Source: RGIG4608 sp051867875 (GTDB lineage Bacteria; Bacillota; Clostridia; Oscillospirales; CAG-272). Taken from it: a DNA stretch of 64,000 nucleotides. Below the pieces are notes generated by a model. The model ran no database searches. It was not told the DNA's origin and was given only the letters and a program-made list of their open reading frames with translations. The DNA is taken from contig JBJDZG010000030.1 in NCBI GenBank assembly GCA_051867875.1, forward strand, positions 36,013-100,012. The letters are read 5' to 3'. The translations under genes and the position numbers were made by a program. Shown here piece after piece: positions 1 through 7,962 of the stretch. Each line of letters begins with the position of its first letter. Position 1 is the first letter of the stretch.

Positions 1-1207
1 GCTTATTGTCAATGGCGTGTCTCAAATATCCGAGCAGGTAATTGCGTCTTTCAAACTGCTGACTCACCGCGCTGTCAAAGCGGACAAGGGGCGGATTTTT
101 CTTTGCAAGCGCCATGGTATACTCTATCTTTTCAAATATCTGTGCGGGAGTACCCGTGAGATTTTGAGTTCTCATTTCGGCTATGGATACAGTAAGGTGG
201 CATTTGACGTCGCCAATCTCCCAGATTGACTGGAGTCGGTTCTGGACCGTTGCGATATTCTCTTGTGCCTGCTCGTCCGTGAGGTAAGGCAGTAGCACCG
301 TAAAGGTAGTACCGCCCGTTCTGAACACGCCTGCGCCGTTAAGAGCGTGCGAAAGGAAGCGCGACACTTCATAAAGGAGCGCGTCCCCCACCTTGTAATT
401 ATGTCTTAAATTTATGTCGGAAATATTGAGAATTGACACCTGTATTATCTGCACCGCCTGACCGCTGTCCGAACGTAGAGAGAGCTCATTCATAAAGGCG
501 TTTCTGTTCTGCACTCCCGTAAGTGAGTCGCTGTTTTCGGTATTGCTTCTGAACGCTACGAAGATTACAAGGCTGGCAATAGCGCACATCGTGCCGTTGA
601 GAAGCACCTTGGGGTACAGAATCTGCAAAGTCAGAACAAGGAAAATAACTATGGGTATCGAGCGGACGACGTACACTACCCTGTCGCTGATACTCTTTCG
701 GTTTTTGATATAGCACAGGCAGAGGAAGAAGAGCTCCGCTATGACAAAAGCATAATACACCCAAGTCAAAGGGCCCGTGTGATAGCCGTCGGAGTCAACG
801 CGGAACACCCAACCCGTAAACAGATTAGACAATGTAAAAAGCGTTGCAAGCGAGCTTATGATAATCAGCACCCTGCGGGCTCTCTTCATACAGTGCTTGT
901 CGTACACATGTTCAAGCATTGCATCAAAAATTATGTACGCATACAGCGAGCAGAGGTGCATCGAGCCCAAAAAGTAGAGTGTATTGACTGTGATGTTTAA
1001 CCAAACGGGCACATACGCGTGTAATTCAAGAAGAAAAACACACAAGATGTTAAGCGCGATATAGCACACGGACAAAAGCAGACACGAAATGAACATTTCC
1101 CGTCTTTTTGTCTGAACTACTCCCTTATCGTATATGCGGTATCTTATGAATAAAATCAAAAGAATACACAGTGAGTAGAGCTCATTTAACAATGACCAAT
1201 CCAACAT
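1..1207 (-). CDS. Membrane-bound GGDEF(-EAL) signalling protein, 3' end outside window
   Basis: Partial: the frame is open from ATG at 1207 to the left edge (about 402 residues). The start is set by a GAGGT ribosome binding site just upstream. The first ~230 residues are hydrophobic and form about seven membrane segments (an integral membrane sensor). A GGDEF domain begins at DSLTGVQNRNAF, but its active-site signature reads RTGGTTF instead of GGDEF, so cyclase activity is probably lost. The last visible residues (RRNYLLGYLRHAIDNK) look like the entry to an EAL phosphodiesterase domain, so a composite c-di-GMP enzyme is expected beyond the edge. It diverges from another GGDEF gene at 1461. 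The family call is firm; the EAL part is inference. Confidence 0.75.
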   Translation of the reverse strand, partial: MLDWSLLNELYSLCILLILFIRYRIYDKGVVQTKRREMFISCLLLSVCYIALNILCVFLLELHAYVPVWLNITVNTLYFLGSMHLCSLYAYIIFDAMLEHVYDKHCMKRARRVLIIISSLATLFTLSNLFTGWVFRVDSDGYHTGPLTWVYYAFVIAELFFLCLCYIKNRKSISDRVVYVVRSIPIVIFLVLTLQILYPKVLLNGTMCAIASLVIFVAFRSNTENSDSLTGVQNRNAFMNELSLRSDSGQAVQIIQVSILNISDINLRHNYKVGDALLYEVSRFLSHALNGAGVFRTGGTTFTVLLPYLTDEQAQENIATVQNRLQSIWEIGDVKCHLTVSIAEMRTQNLTGTPAQIFEKIEYTMALAKKNPPLVRFDSAVSQQFERRNYLLGYLRHAIDNK

Positions 1208-1361
1208 AAAAAATACCTCATTACATTTATAACCCTACACTACGATTATAACACAGTAAAATCGTTTTTACAAGATTTTTTGAAATTTTTCTTAAAAACT
1301 CACAAAAAGAGCCCGCCTACGGAAAAAGCAATAGTTTTCGGCATATTTTTTTGTTAAACTC

Positions 1362-1390
1362 TTGACACGGTTTGTCGCTTATGCTAAAAT
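1362..1390 (+). promoter_or_regulatory. Sigma-A type promoter for the GGDEF gene
   Basis: TTGACA (1362-1367), 17-nt spacer, TAAAAT (1385-1390). An inverted repeat (ACCATTAAT / ATTAATTGGT) follows in the leader before the start at 1461. Nothing else was recognised in the 253-nt divergent intergenic region. Confidence 0.7.
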
Positions 1391-1460
1391 GGAATTTACC
1401 ACCATTAATTAATTTGATTAATTGGTAAAACAGCGTCGTTTGAAAAGGGGGGAATGCGAG

Positions 1461-3398
1461 ATGAAAAGCTTGAAAAGCATAGCTAAACGCAAACTGTGGT
1501 GGCTTATCACTATAATGATGTCGGCACTCTTTATTATTTCCTTCGTATTTCAGTTTACAATGCTTCAAAACAACACCCGCGAAAACGCCGGGTCCGTATT
1601 TTCACAGACGGAGCTGATGATTGAAGAAAATCAAACCGCACTGAAAGCTCTTGAAGAGCAATTTGCTTATTCCTGCATACGCCAGAGCCAGACTTTGGCT
1701 TATATGATAAGCGAAAATCCCGAGATTCTGGGAAACATAGAGGAGTTCCGCCGCCTTGCAAGAATGCTTGAAGTCGATGAGATATGCATTTTCAACGAAA
1801 CGGGCAAAATTATCACGGGAACTCATTCGGAGTTTTTCGGACTCACGTTTGATTCGGGAGAGCAGATGGCCTTTTTCAAACCGATGCTTGACGACAAAAA
1901 TCTTATTCTTTGTCAGGATATCACCCCCAACACCGCAGAGGGCAGACTCGTTCAGTACGCCGCGGTGTGGACCGAGGACGGAAAATATATAGTTCAGGTC
2001 GGAATATACCCCGACGAGGTGCTGAAAGCAAGGGAAAAATGTGAATTTTCGTACGTCTATTTCCTTTTGCGCGGAAAGCAGGGCGTCAATCTCTACGCCA
2101 TAGATTCAAAAACGGGCGAGATTGTAGGCTCCACCGTCAGCATGAGCAACGGCAAAAGCATCAGCAGCATCGGAATTGAGCCCTCCGAGCTCAACGGGCT
2201 GAAACGCGGCGCGCATCACAGCGTCGGCGGGGTCAATTCGTTCTGTGTAACCGAAGAAGCAAACGGCATCTATATGCTCTACACCTTATCAAACGACCAA
2301 ATGTACGAAAACGTGTGGCTTTACACCGTTGTTCTGTTTCTGTGTATGCTAGCCGTCGGTGTTACAATCGTTTGTATAATAAACTTCTATACGAAAAAAC
2401 ACATAATAGGCAGTATCCACGCTACAAATGAACTGCTTGGAGAAGTTGCGGCGGGAAATCTCGGCAAGAGAGTTGACGTCCATACGTTCTCTGAATTTTC
2501 AGAGCTCAGCAACCATATCAATTACATGATACACTCACTTCTTGCGGAAACGGACAAAATGAACCTCGTCCTCAACCGAACCAATCTCCGCGTGGGCGTT
2601 TACGAATATAACCCCGCCATGAAAAACGTGCGCTATACCGAGCACGTGCCATGCATTTTCGGAGTAACCGAAAAGGAAATGGCGGAACTGTCCTCGGACT
2701 ATAAAAAACTTCAAGGATTTATCGATGAGCTTCGCCAATCGCCCGTTGAAAACGCCGAGAACACTTATCACATAAGCGGAAAGAACGATATATACGTCAA
2801 GCTCGAGGAAATAACGAGCAACAACACCACACTCGGTATTGCCGTCGACGTTACCAAAGAAGTTGAAAATATCAAGCGTGCGGAGGCCGAGCGGGATATC
2901 GACACCATGACGGGCATTCTCAACCGCCGAGGTGTTGACCACCGTTTTGAGCAGATTTTTTCAAAGCCGTACGTCACGAAGAGCGGCGCTCTTATCATGA
3001 TAGACACCGACAACTTAAAGGAGATTAACGACACCTACGGTCATACGGTGGGCGACCTCTACTTGCGTACGCTTGCCGATATGCTCAAAATGTTCCCCGC
3101 TCCGAACACCGTCGCAGGACGTCTCGGCGGAGATGAATTTGTGCTCCTCATTTACGGTTACAGCACCGATATTGAGGTGCTCGATGCGTTAATGGAGCTG
3201 AAAAAGTCGCAGGACGCTACCTTTGTCACACTTGAGGACGGCAGGAAGATTAAACTTGACTTCTCCTACGGCTACGAGCTCATTCGCGGAAGAACCGACC
3301 ACGAGCTGATGCTCTCAACCGCCGACGCGTATATGTATAACTCCAAGCGTATGCGTAAGGAAATGCGGAAGAATACGGCACCCGAAGAGCACAATTAA
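1461..3398 (+). CDS. Membrane-anchored diguanylate cyclase with extracellular sensor and HAMP
   Basis: 645 residues from the ATG at 1461, preceded by AAGGGGGG; an upstream in-frame start at 1422 has no such site. Layout: cytoplasmic basic start, membrane helix ~13-34, extracytoplasmic sensor ~35-280, second helix ~283-308, HAMP-like linker to ~360, a PAS-like stretch, then a GGDEF domain from ~475. The active-site loop is an intact GGDEF at 556-560, so synthesis of c-di-GMP from two GTP is expected. I see no RxxD inhibitory site at the usual spacing. It is transcribed away from the neighbouring degenerate GGDEF protein, a pairing that suggests local c-di-GMP control. Confidence 0.88.
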   Translation: MKSLKSIAKRKLWWLITIMMSALFIISFVFQFTMLQNNTRENAGSVFSQTELMIEENQTALKALEEQFAYSCIRQSQTLAYMISENPEILGNIEEFRRLARMLEVDEICIFNETGKIITGTHSEFFGLTFDSGEQMAFFKPMLDDKNLILCQDITPNTAEGRLVQYAAVWTEDGKYIVQVGIYPDEVLKAREKCEFSYVYFLLRGKQGVNLYAIDSKTGEIVGSTVSMSNGKSISSIGIEPSELNGLKRGAHHSVGGVNSFCVTEEANGIYMLYTLSNDQMYENVWLYTVVLFLCMLAVGVTIVCIINFYTKKHIIGSIHATNELLGEVAAGNLGKRVDVHTFSEFSELSNHINYMIHSLLAETDKMNLVLNRTNLRVGVYEYNPAMKNVRYTEHVPCIFGVTEKEMAELSSDYKKLQGFIDELRQSPVENAENTYHISGKNDIYVKLEEITSNNTTLGIAVDVTKEVENIKRAEAERDIDTMTGILNRRGVDHRFEQIFSKPYVTKSGALIMIDTDNLKEINDTYGHTVGDLYLRTLADMLKMFPAPNTVAGRLGGDEFVLLIYGYSTDIEVLDALMELKKSQDATFVTLEDGRKIKLDFSYGYELIRGRTDHELMLSTADAYMYNSKRMRKEMRKNTAPEEHN

Positions 3399-3492
3399 AA
3401 ATTGAAAGCGGAAAATTAAAACCAAATAAAAAATCAATCGCTCGTTTTCTCTGTTATCTTTAACGGAGAAATTGCAAGCACACAATATCGTC

Positions 3493-3512
3493 AGAGGGAT
3501 TGCTTCCTCTGA
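3493..3512 (+). other. Short hairpin upstream of the RAYT gene
   Basis: CAGAGG-8 nt-CCTCTG, located ~30 nt before the RAYT start. It could be a small structured leader or a REP-related site. Role unknown. Confidence 0.35.
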
Positions 3513-3544
3513 AGATTTGTGTTATAAAGATATAGGTGATGAAA

Positions 3545-4063
3545 ATGGATAAAGAAAAAGAATTGCCGCAAAGAAAGCATCCTCGTCTTGACAATTGTGA
3601 TTACAGTTCTGCTGGTGCATATTTTGTAACGATATGCACGCAAAACAGAAGGTGTGTGTTATCTCGCATCGTAGGGCGGGGGCTTGCTCCCGCCGAAGCA
3701 AACGGTTTGGAATACACCTCATTTGGAAAGATTGCAGAGCAACAGCTATTATCGCTCGAAGACCGATATTCATGCTTGGCGGTTGACCAATATGTAATCA
3801 TGCCAAACCACATCCATGTTGTTTTGATTTTAGAGAGCGAGGCGGCGGGAGCAAGCCCCCGCCCTACAATCACAGATATCGTTTGTGCATATAAATCGTT
3901 GACAACGAGAGAATGTAAGAAGAACGGATTTGACGGAAAATTGTTTCAAACTTCATTTTATGAGCATATAATCCGAGGCAAAGAGGACTATGAGGAGATA
4001 ATAAAATACATTTACGAAAACCCCATTCGTTGGTACTACGACGAATTATATACAGAAGAATAG
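3545..4063 (+). CDS. REP-associated tyrosine transposase (RAYT, IS200-like fold)
   Basis: About 172 residues from ATG 3545 (AGGTGATG upstream). The Y1 transposase fold is shown by the N-terminal HPRLDNCDYSSAGAYFVTIC, the HUH motif in MPNHIHVVLIL, and the conserved end with the catalytic Tyr region (ETSFYEHIIRG-like, YIYENP). RAYTs nick single-stranded DNA at REP hairpins and are single-copy domesticated transposases. Two loops of the protein, VGRGLAPAEA and AAGASPRP, are encoded by a 25-bp palindrome-like repeat inserted twice in inverted orientation (3671-3695 and 3843-3867), without breaking the frame. The same repeat recurs exactly at 37291-37315. Confidence 0.9.
   Translation: MDKEKELPQRKHPRLDNCDYSSAGAYFVTICTQNRRCVLSRIVGRGLAPAEANGLEYTSFGKIAEQQLLSLEDRYSCLAVDQYVIMPNHIHVVLILESEAAGASPRPTITDIVCAYKSLTTRECKKNGFDGKLFQTSFYEHIIRGKEDYEEIIKYIYENPIRWYYDELYTEE
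3671..3695 (+). repeat. REP family 1, copy inside the RAYT gene
   Basis: 25-bp unit starting GTAGGGCGGGGGCTTGC and ending TCCCGCCG; GC-rich imperfect palindrome. Identical (reverse orientation) to 3843-3867 and 37291-37315. Confidence 0.85.
3843..3867 (-). repeat. REP family 1, second copy inside the RAYT gene (inverted)
   Basis: Exact reverse complement of the unit at 3671-3695. It lies in a loop-coding stretch just after the HUH strand and keeps the reading frame. Confidence 0.85.
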
Positions 4064-4159
4064 GGGTATGGGCTTTGCCCATGTGCCTTTGTAATACAAA
4101 GGTGAAACCGACAAAAAACAGAGCGATAAATAAGAATTTATTTAGAGGAGGATGAAACG

Positions 4160-4603
4160 ATGGATAATAAACTGTTTATTACGCTTGGCTTGCTTGCTAT
4201 CCTCTTTGATTTTTATGCTTGTTATTTTATTAGACAAATGATTTGGTCTATTGTATGGTGTGATAAAGGTGGAAAATTCAATGGATTGATGAAGCTAAAG
4301 CAGGGACAAAATATATTTTCCAGATTAAATATGAAATATCTTCAAAGTTTTCTGAATCAAAATATCAAACCGTTTCATTTTTGGATGAATGCGAAGCGTA
4401 TTCATTTCGCAATAATGGTTATTCACATATTTGTTGTCTTGGGCTTTACAATTTTTTATCACTCCATATCCAAAATAGCTAATATCTATTGTATGGGATA
4501 TTTAATCTTATCTTTTTTATTCAATGTTGTATGTGCATTTCAATTTGATATAAACAGAAACACAAAATATGATCGCATGCGTATTTCAAAAAAGGAAAAA
4601 TAA
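4160..4603 (+). CDS. Small multi-pass membrane protein, unknown function
   Basis: 147 residues, ATG preceded by GGAGGATG. Hydrophobic stretches at ~6-30, ~85-108 and ~113-132 suggest three membrane helices; the ends are basic. It resembles no family that I recognise; the length and topology are like many small YesK/DUF membrane proteins of Clostridia. The base composition is clearly more AT-rich than the genes around it, which hints at recent acquisition. It stands alone between the RAYT and a terminator-like hairpin. Confidence 0.6.
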   Translation: MDNKLFITLGLLAILFDFYACYFIRQMIWSIVWCDKGGKFNGLMKLKQGQNIFSRLNMKYLQSFLNQNIKPFHFWMNAKRIHFAIMVIHIFVVLGFTIFYHSISKIANIYCMGYLILSFLFNVVCAFQFDINRNTKYDRMRISKKEK

Positions 4604-4922
4604 TAAACCGTCAAATCCCAATTTATCGGGCAGAAGACCCCGGCAGACCTTGAAAAATCTGTCGGAGTTTTCTGTTTGTTTACTGTGAAGCAAATCTGCA
4701 CTGTATAAGCTAACCTGTTTATGAGGATTAACCGTTTGATAATTTATCCAATAAGAGCATCACGCTTTCGGGCGGTTGATTTTTTATTTCCGGGCAATCA
4801 GAAAGTGCAAAGCGCGCCCGCGTTTGCATTTTGTTTTCCGTTTCGCACTTTGCTTTATTGACAAATCATAGCTTGTGTGCTAAAATTGAGTCGAAAAATC
4901 ATTTGCTTTTCGGGGGTGCACA
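4604..4922. other. Intergenic region: terminator-like hairpin and pectinesterase promoter
   Basis: 319 nt without a gene. Holds CCGGCAGA / TCTGTCGG (4640-4665) followed by AGTTTTCTG, a probable terminator. It also holds a promoter, TTGACA (4858-4863), 17 nt, TAAAAT (4881-4886), for the next gene. A 7-bp inverted repeat AAAGTGC / GCACTTT spans ~4803-4852. Confidence 0.6.
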
Positions 4923-5693
4923 ATGTCACAGTATCATATAAGCGAGGACAATTTAATAATTGAGGGCAAGGTGTACTCGGGCGCACATTTTGCGCGTGAA
5001 ATACACCCCGACGGGCAAAAGAGGGGCACTTTCCGCTCCTACACGGTGCTCGTGGACGGAAACAATATCACGTTCAGAAACTGCGTTTTTGAAAATACCG
5101 CAGGCAAGGGCGCGGACGTGGGGCAAGCGATTGCGCTCTACCTCGACGGCGACGGCATTTGCCTTGAAAATTGCATCCTGCGCGGTCATCAGGACACCCT
5201 ATTTTTAGCTCCTCTGCCCGAAAAAGAGATTATTCCCGGCGGATTTCTCGGTCCCAAACAGTTCGCCGAGCGAAAAAGAAGAACCTTTTACTTCAAAAAT
5301 TGCACAATTTGCGGCGGAGTGGACTTTATATTTGGCGGAGCGACTGCGTATTTTGACGGCTGTGAGTTCGTCAGCGTCGAGGAGGGTTGCGTTTTCGCGC
5401 CATCAACTCCCGAGGACGTCGAGATTGGTTTTGTCGCAAGGAATTGCAAATTTACCGCTGGCGAGGGAGTAAAGGACGGCTCGTGCTATATCGCGCGCCC
5501 TTGGAGAGACTGCGCTTACGTCAGAATTTCCGACTGCGAGCTCGGCGCTCACATAGCGGGGGCGGGCTTTGACGACTGGGGAAAGGCGCACGCTCACTCC
5601 ACCGTAAGATTTTTCGAGGAGCGTTCATTCGGTGCGGGCGCCGAGGGAGAAAGAGCTCCGTTCGTAAAATCGGATAAAAGCGGGCAAAATTGA
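4923..5693 (+). CDS. Pectinesterase-family (CE8) protein, cytoplasmic
   Basis: 256 residues, a compact right-handed beta-helix enzyme that would remove methyl esters from galacturonan. The family signatures appear in order: GQAIAL (~67), GHQDTL (~88), GVDFIFGGA with the catalytic Asp (~133), and the substrate-binding ARPWRD (~192). There is no signal peptide, so the substrate is probably an imported pectic oligosaccharide, unlike secreted plant-type enzymes of ~300 residues or more. The ATG is preceded by TCGGGGGTG. It is monocistronic, with its own promoter; no pectate lyase or transporter is adjacent. Confidence 0.85.
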   Translation: MSQYHISEDNLIIEGKVYSGAHFAREIHPDGQKRGTFRSYTVLVDGNNITFRNCVFENTAGKGADVGQAIALYLDGDGICLENCILRGHQDTLFLAPLPEKEIIPGGFLGPKQFAERKRRTFYFKNCTICGGVDFIFGGATAYFDGCEFVSVEEGCVFAPSTPEDVEIGFVARNCKFTAGEGVKDGSCYIARPWRDCAYVRISDCELGAHIAGAGFDDWGKAHAHSTVRFFEERSFGAGAEGERAPFVKSDKSGQN

Positions 5694-5766
5694 CCGTTAA
5701 TATTGAAAATAAAATACAAAAATCGGCAAAAAGCCTTATAAACAGTGAATTTTTTCAAAATTTCTA

Positions 5767-5796
5767 TTGACAAACGCCAACAAATTGAGGTATAAT
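5767..5796 (+). promoter_or_regulatory. Promoter of the AbrB-type gene
   Basis: TTGACA (5767-5772), 18 nt, TATAAT (5791-5796). The leader contains a GGCAAG / CTTGCC hairpin. Confidence 0.7.
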
Positions 5797-5856
5797 ATCC
5801 TCGAAGGCAAGGTGGGCAGATCTTGCCACTATCCCATCGCAAAGGAGTTTTTGTAT

Positions 5857-6108
5857 ATGAAGTCTACCGGTATTACAAGGCCCGTTGATGCGCTCGGAAG
5901 AATCGTTATTCCTATGGAAATTCGCAACTCTTTCGATATCAACACAAAAGATTTGCTTGAAATTTATATTCAGGGCGACAAAATCATTCTTCGTAAACAC
6001 GTAGGAAATTGCGTGTTCTGTGATGCTGATGAAGATCTCGTTGACTTTGAGGATAAAAAGATATGCAAGACGTGTCTTGCAAAGCTTTCTCATCTCGAGG
6101 AGAAATAA
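5857..6108 (+). CDS. AbrB/SpoVT-type transition-state regulator with C-terminal zinc-ribbon-like end
   Basis: 83 residues from ATG 5857 (AAAGGAG at 5841-5847). The N-terminal swapped-hairpin AbrB domain is clear: STGITRPVDALGRIVIP, then MEIRNSFDI and DLLEIYIQGDKIILRK. The C-terminal third carries two Cys pairs, CVFC and CKTC, spaced as in a small zinc ribbon, an arrangement common in clostridial AbrB homologues. It is expected to bind AT-rich promoters as a dimer or tetramer and control post-exponential genes. It is closed by a strong terminator. Confidence 0.9.
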   Translation: MKSTGITRPVDALGRIVIPMEIRNSFDINTKDLLEIYIQGDKIILRKHVGNCVFCDADEDLVDFEDKKICKTCLAKLSHLEEK

Positions 6109-6140
6109 ATCAATAGAGAATATTTATATGCAGATAAAAA

Positions 6141-6172
6141 ACCGAGCCAATGCTCGGTTTTTTATTTTTTTA
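6141..6172 (+). terminator. Rho-independent terminator of the abrB-like gene
   Basis: ACCGAGC / GCTCGGT stem, 4-nt loop, followed by TTTTTTATTTTTT. Confidence 0.9.
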
Positions 6173-6218
6173 GCAAAAATTAGTTCACAAAAGCACCCCA
6201 AATATTTACTCAAGTGCA

Positions 6219-6247
6219 TTGATTTTTTTACAATTTTGTTGTATAAT
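6219..6247 (+). promoter_or_regulatory. Promoter of the mreD-pbp operon
   Basis: TTGATT (6219-6224), 17 nt, TATAAT (6242-6247), ~45 nt before mreD. Confidence 0.65.
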
Positions 6248-6292
6248 GTATTTTGGACTATAATTTATAATAATTGAAAGGAGCGTGGAAGA

Positions 6293-6853
6293 ATGGCAGT
6301 CGGAGCAAAGCAGACGAAAAACAAAAATACTGCCTATAAATCGGCAATTTATTCCGTCCCGCTCTTTCTTATCGGCGTTTTGCAGGTAACGTTTTTCGCT
6401 AAAATAAACGTCCTCTCGGCGACTCCGGATTTACTGCTCGCGTCAGTCGTGGCGCTTGCGCTCTGCGAGGAGCACAGAGTCTGCACGGTGTGCGGAATAG
6501 TCGCGGGATTTTTGTACTGTGCGCTCGGCACGCATACGTTTCCGACATATATCGTCTTTTCTTTTTTGTGTGCTTACGTGCTCTGGGGCGTGGCTAACCG
6601 AACCTTCGGCAAAAATTATCCGTCGTATCTCGCCCTCTCCGCACTCGCCTTTGCACTCAAAGCGGTATATAATCTGGCGGAAATTGCACTCAATTCGCTC
6701 ACCTTCAACCTCATTGAAGCTGTGTGGCGGGTGGCTGTGCCCGAGTTTATCTCGTCGGCGGTGTTCTGCACGCTTCCCTACCTCATAATTATGGGTATCA
6801 ATTCCATTGTCAACAAAAAATCAAAATCACGAAAGGATTACGTCAAACGATGA
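6293..6853 (+). CDS. mreD: Rod shape-determining protein MreD
   Basis: 186 residues with five to six hydrophobic helices, the MreD size and topology. It fits the pattern of an early TPDLLLASVVALALCEEH region and a late hydrophobic pair. AAAGGAG lies at 6277-6283. MreD is an integral membrane part of the elongasome that positions lateral-wall synthesis. mreB and mreC are not upstream here. The assignment rests on sequence character plus the PBP2 gene two positions downstream. The last codons overlap the next gene by four bases (ATGA), showing translational coupling. Confidence 0.75.
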   Translation: MAVGAKQTKNKNTAYKSAIYSVPLFLIGVLQVTFFAKINVLSATPDLLLASVVALALCEEHRVCTVCGIVAGFLYCALGTHTFPTYIVFSFLCAYVLWGVANRTFGKNYPSYLALSALAFALKAVYNLAEIALNSLTFNLIEAVWRVAVPEFISSAVFCTLPYLIIMGINSIVNKKSKSRKDYVKR

Positions 6854-7905
6854 ACGAAGATTTTAACAACGATTTCAACTCCAACTCAAACAAAAACAGC
6901 GAGGACATAAGCTTCAGCCCCGAGGAAAAGAAAAGGCATCAGGGCTTTTTCTCAAAAATATGCCTTGCTTTCGTCGTCTATATTATCGTCACGGAAGGAC
7001 TCGCGCTCGCGGCGGGATATATTCTCGGTAACACCGCGCCCGACCTGCTTAAAAGCAACAATTTCAGTATAATTTTCAGCTTCGTCGTTCAGTATCTCAT
7101 CGGATTTCCGATTTTCTGCCTGATTATGAAAAAAATTCCGAAATCCGCGCCCGAAAAATCGAAGCTTTCGCTCAAATCCTTTTTCAAATACGGTGCGGTT
7201 TCAATGGCGTTCGTGTTCCTCGGCAACAGCGTTTCCATGACAATTATGTCCGTGATTGAGAGCGCCCTCGGCATCGTTCCCGAGAATGCCGTCAACACCA
7301 TTCTCACGAAAACCGACCTTCTTTTTTCCGTACTCGTAGTGGGAATTGCAGGGCCCGTCGTTGAGGAGCTTATGTTCAGAAAAATGTTCGTTGACAGACT
7401 GCGCCCCTACGGCGACGCACTCGCGGTCTTTCTCCCTGCGCTTATGTTCGGACTTATCCACGGAAATCTCTATCAGTTCTTCTACGCCTTCCTGCTCGGA
7501 ATGATATTCTCCTACGTATATCTCAGAACGGGAAAAATCGTATACTCAACGCTCATTCACATATTCATCAACCTCTTCTGCGGAATTTTCCCCTCTTATA
7601 TTATGTCGCTTTTCGACTACGAGGAGTTCTTAAACCTCTCGCTTGAAGGTACGCTCACCGAGGAGTATATCACGGCAAACGCGCTGCCCATCGTTATGCT
7701 TGCAATTTACAGCTTCGTAACGTACGCGCTGACCTTTGCGGGTGTATTCTTCTTTACAAGGCATTTGCGCGACGTCAAGCTGAATAAGGGCGAGATACGT
7801 CTGCCGAAGGGAGAGAACGTCGAAATCGTGCTCTTTAATCCGGGTGCAATAGCGTTCATCGCAATTTGCGTAATATTTATCGCACTGAATACCTTTGCGG
7901 TATAA
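6850..7905 (+). CDS. CPBP-family intramembrane metalloprotease
   Basis: 351 residues from ATG 6850, overlapping the mreD stop; an upstream in-frame start at 6724 lies inside mreD. The first ~40 residues are Asn/Asp-rich and cytoplasmic, followed by about eight membrane helices. Abi/CAAX signatures: VVEELMFRKMF (EExxxR, ~residue 170) and FGLIHGN (FxxxH, ~200), which hold the catalytic Glu and the metal-binding His. Such proteases process prenyl or peptide substrates, or give immunity to bacteriocins. Position between mreD and PBP2 suggests a part in envelope growth, which is inference. Confidence 0.88.
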   Translation: MNEDFNNDFNSNSNKNSEDISFSPEEKKRHQGFFSKICLAFVVYIIVTEGLALAAGYILGNTAPDLLKSNNFSIIFSFVVQYLIGFPIFCLIMKKIPKSAPEKSKLSLKSFFKYGAVSMAFVFLGNSVSMTIMSVIESALGIVPENAVNTILTKTDLLFSVLVVGIAGPVVEELMFRKMFVDRLRPYGDALAVFLPALMFGLIHGNLYQFFYAFLLGMIFSYVYLRTGKIVYSTLIHIFINLFCGIFPSYIMSLFDYEEFLNLSLEGTLTEEYITANALPIVMLAIYSFVTYALTFAGVFFFTRHLRDVKLNKGEIRLPKGENVEIVLFNPGAIAFIAICVIFIALNTFAV

Positions 7906-7962
7906 AAACAATATAACTTTTCAACCCGAAATTTTGCGGAAAGGAGAGTAGAATTCAATAAA

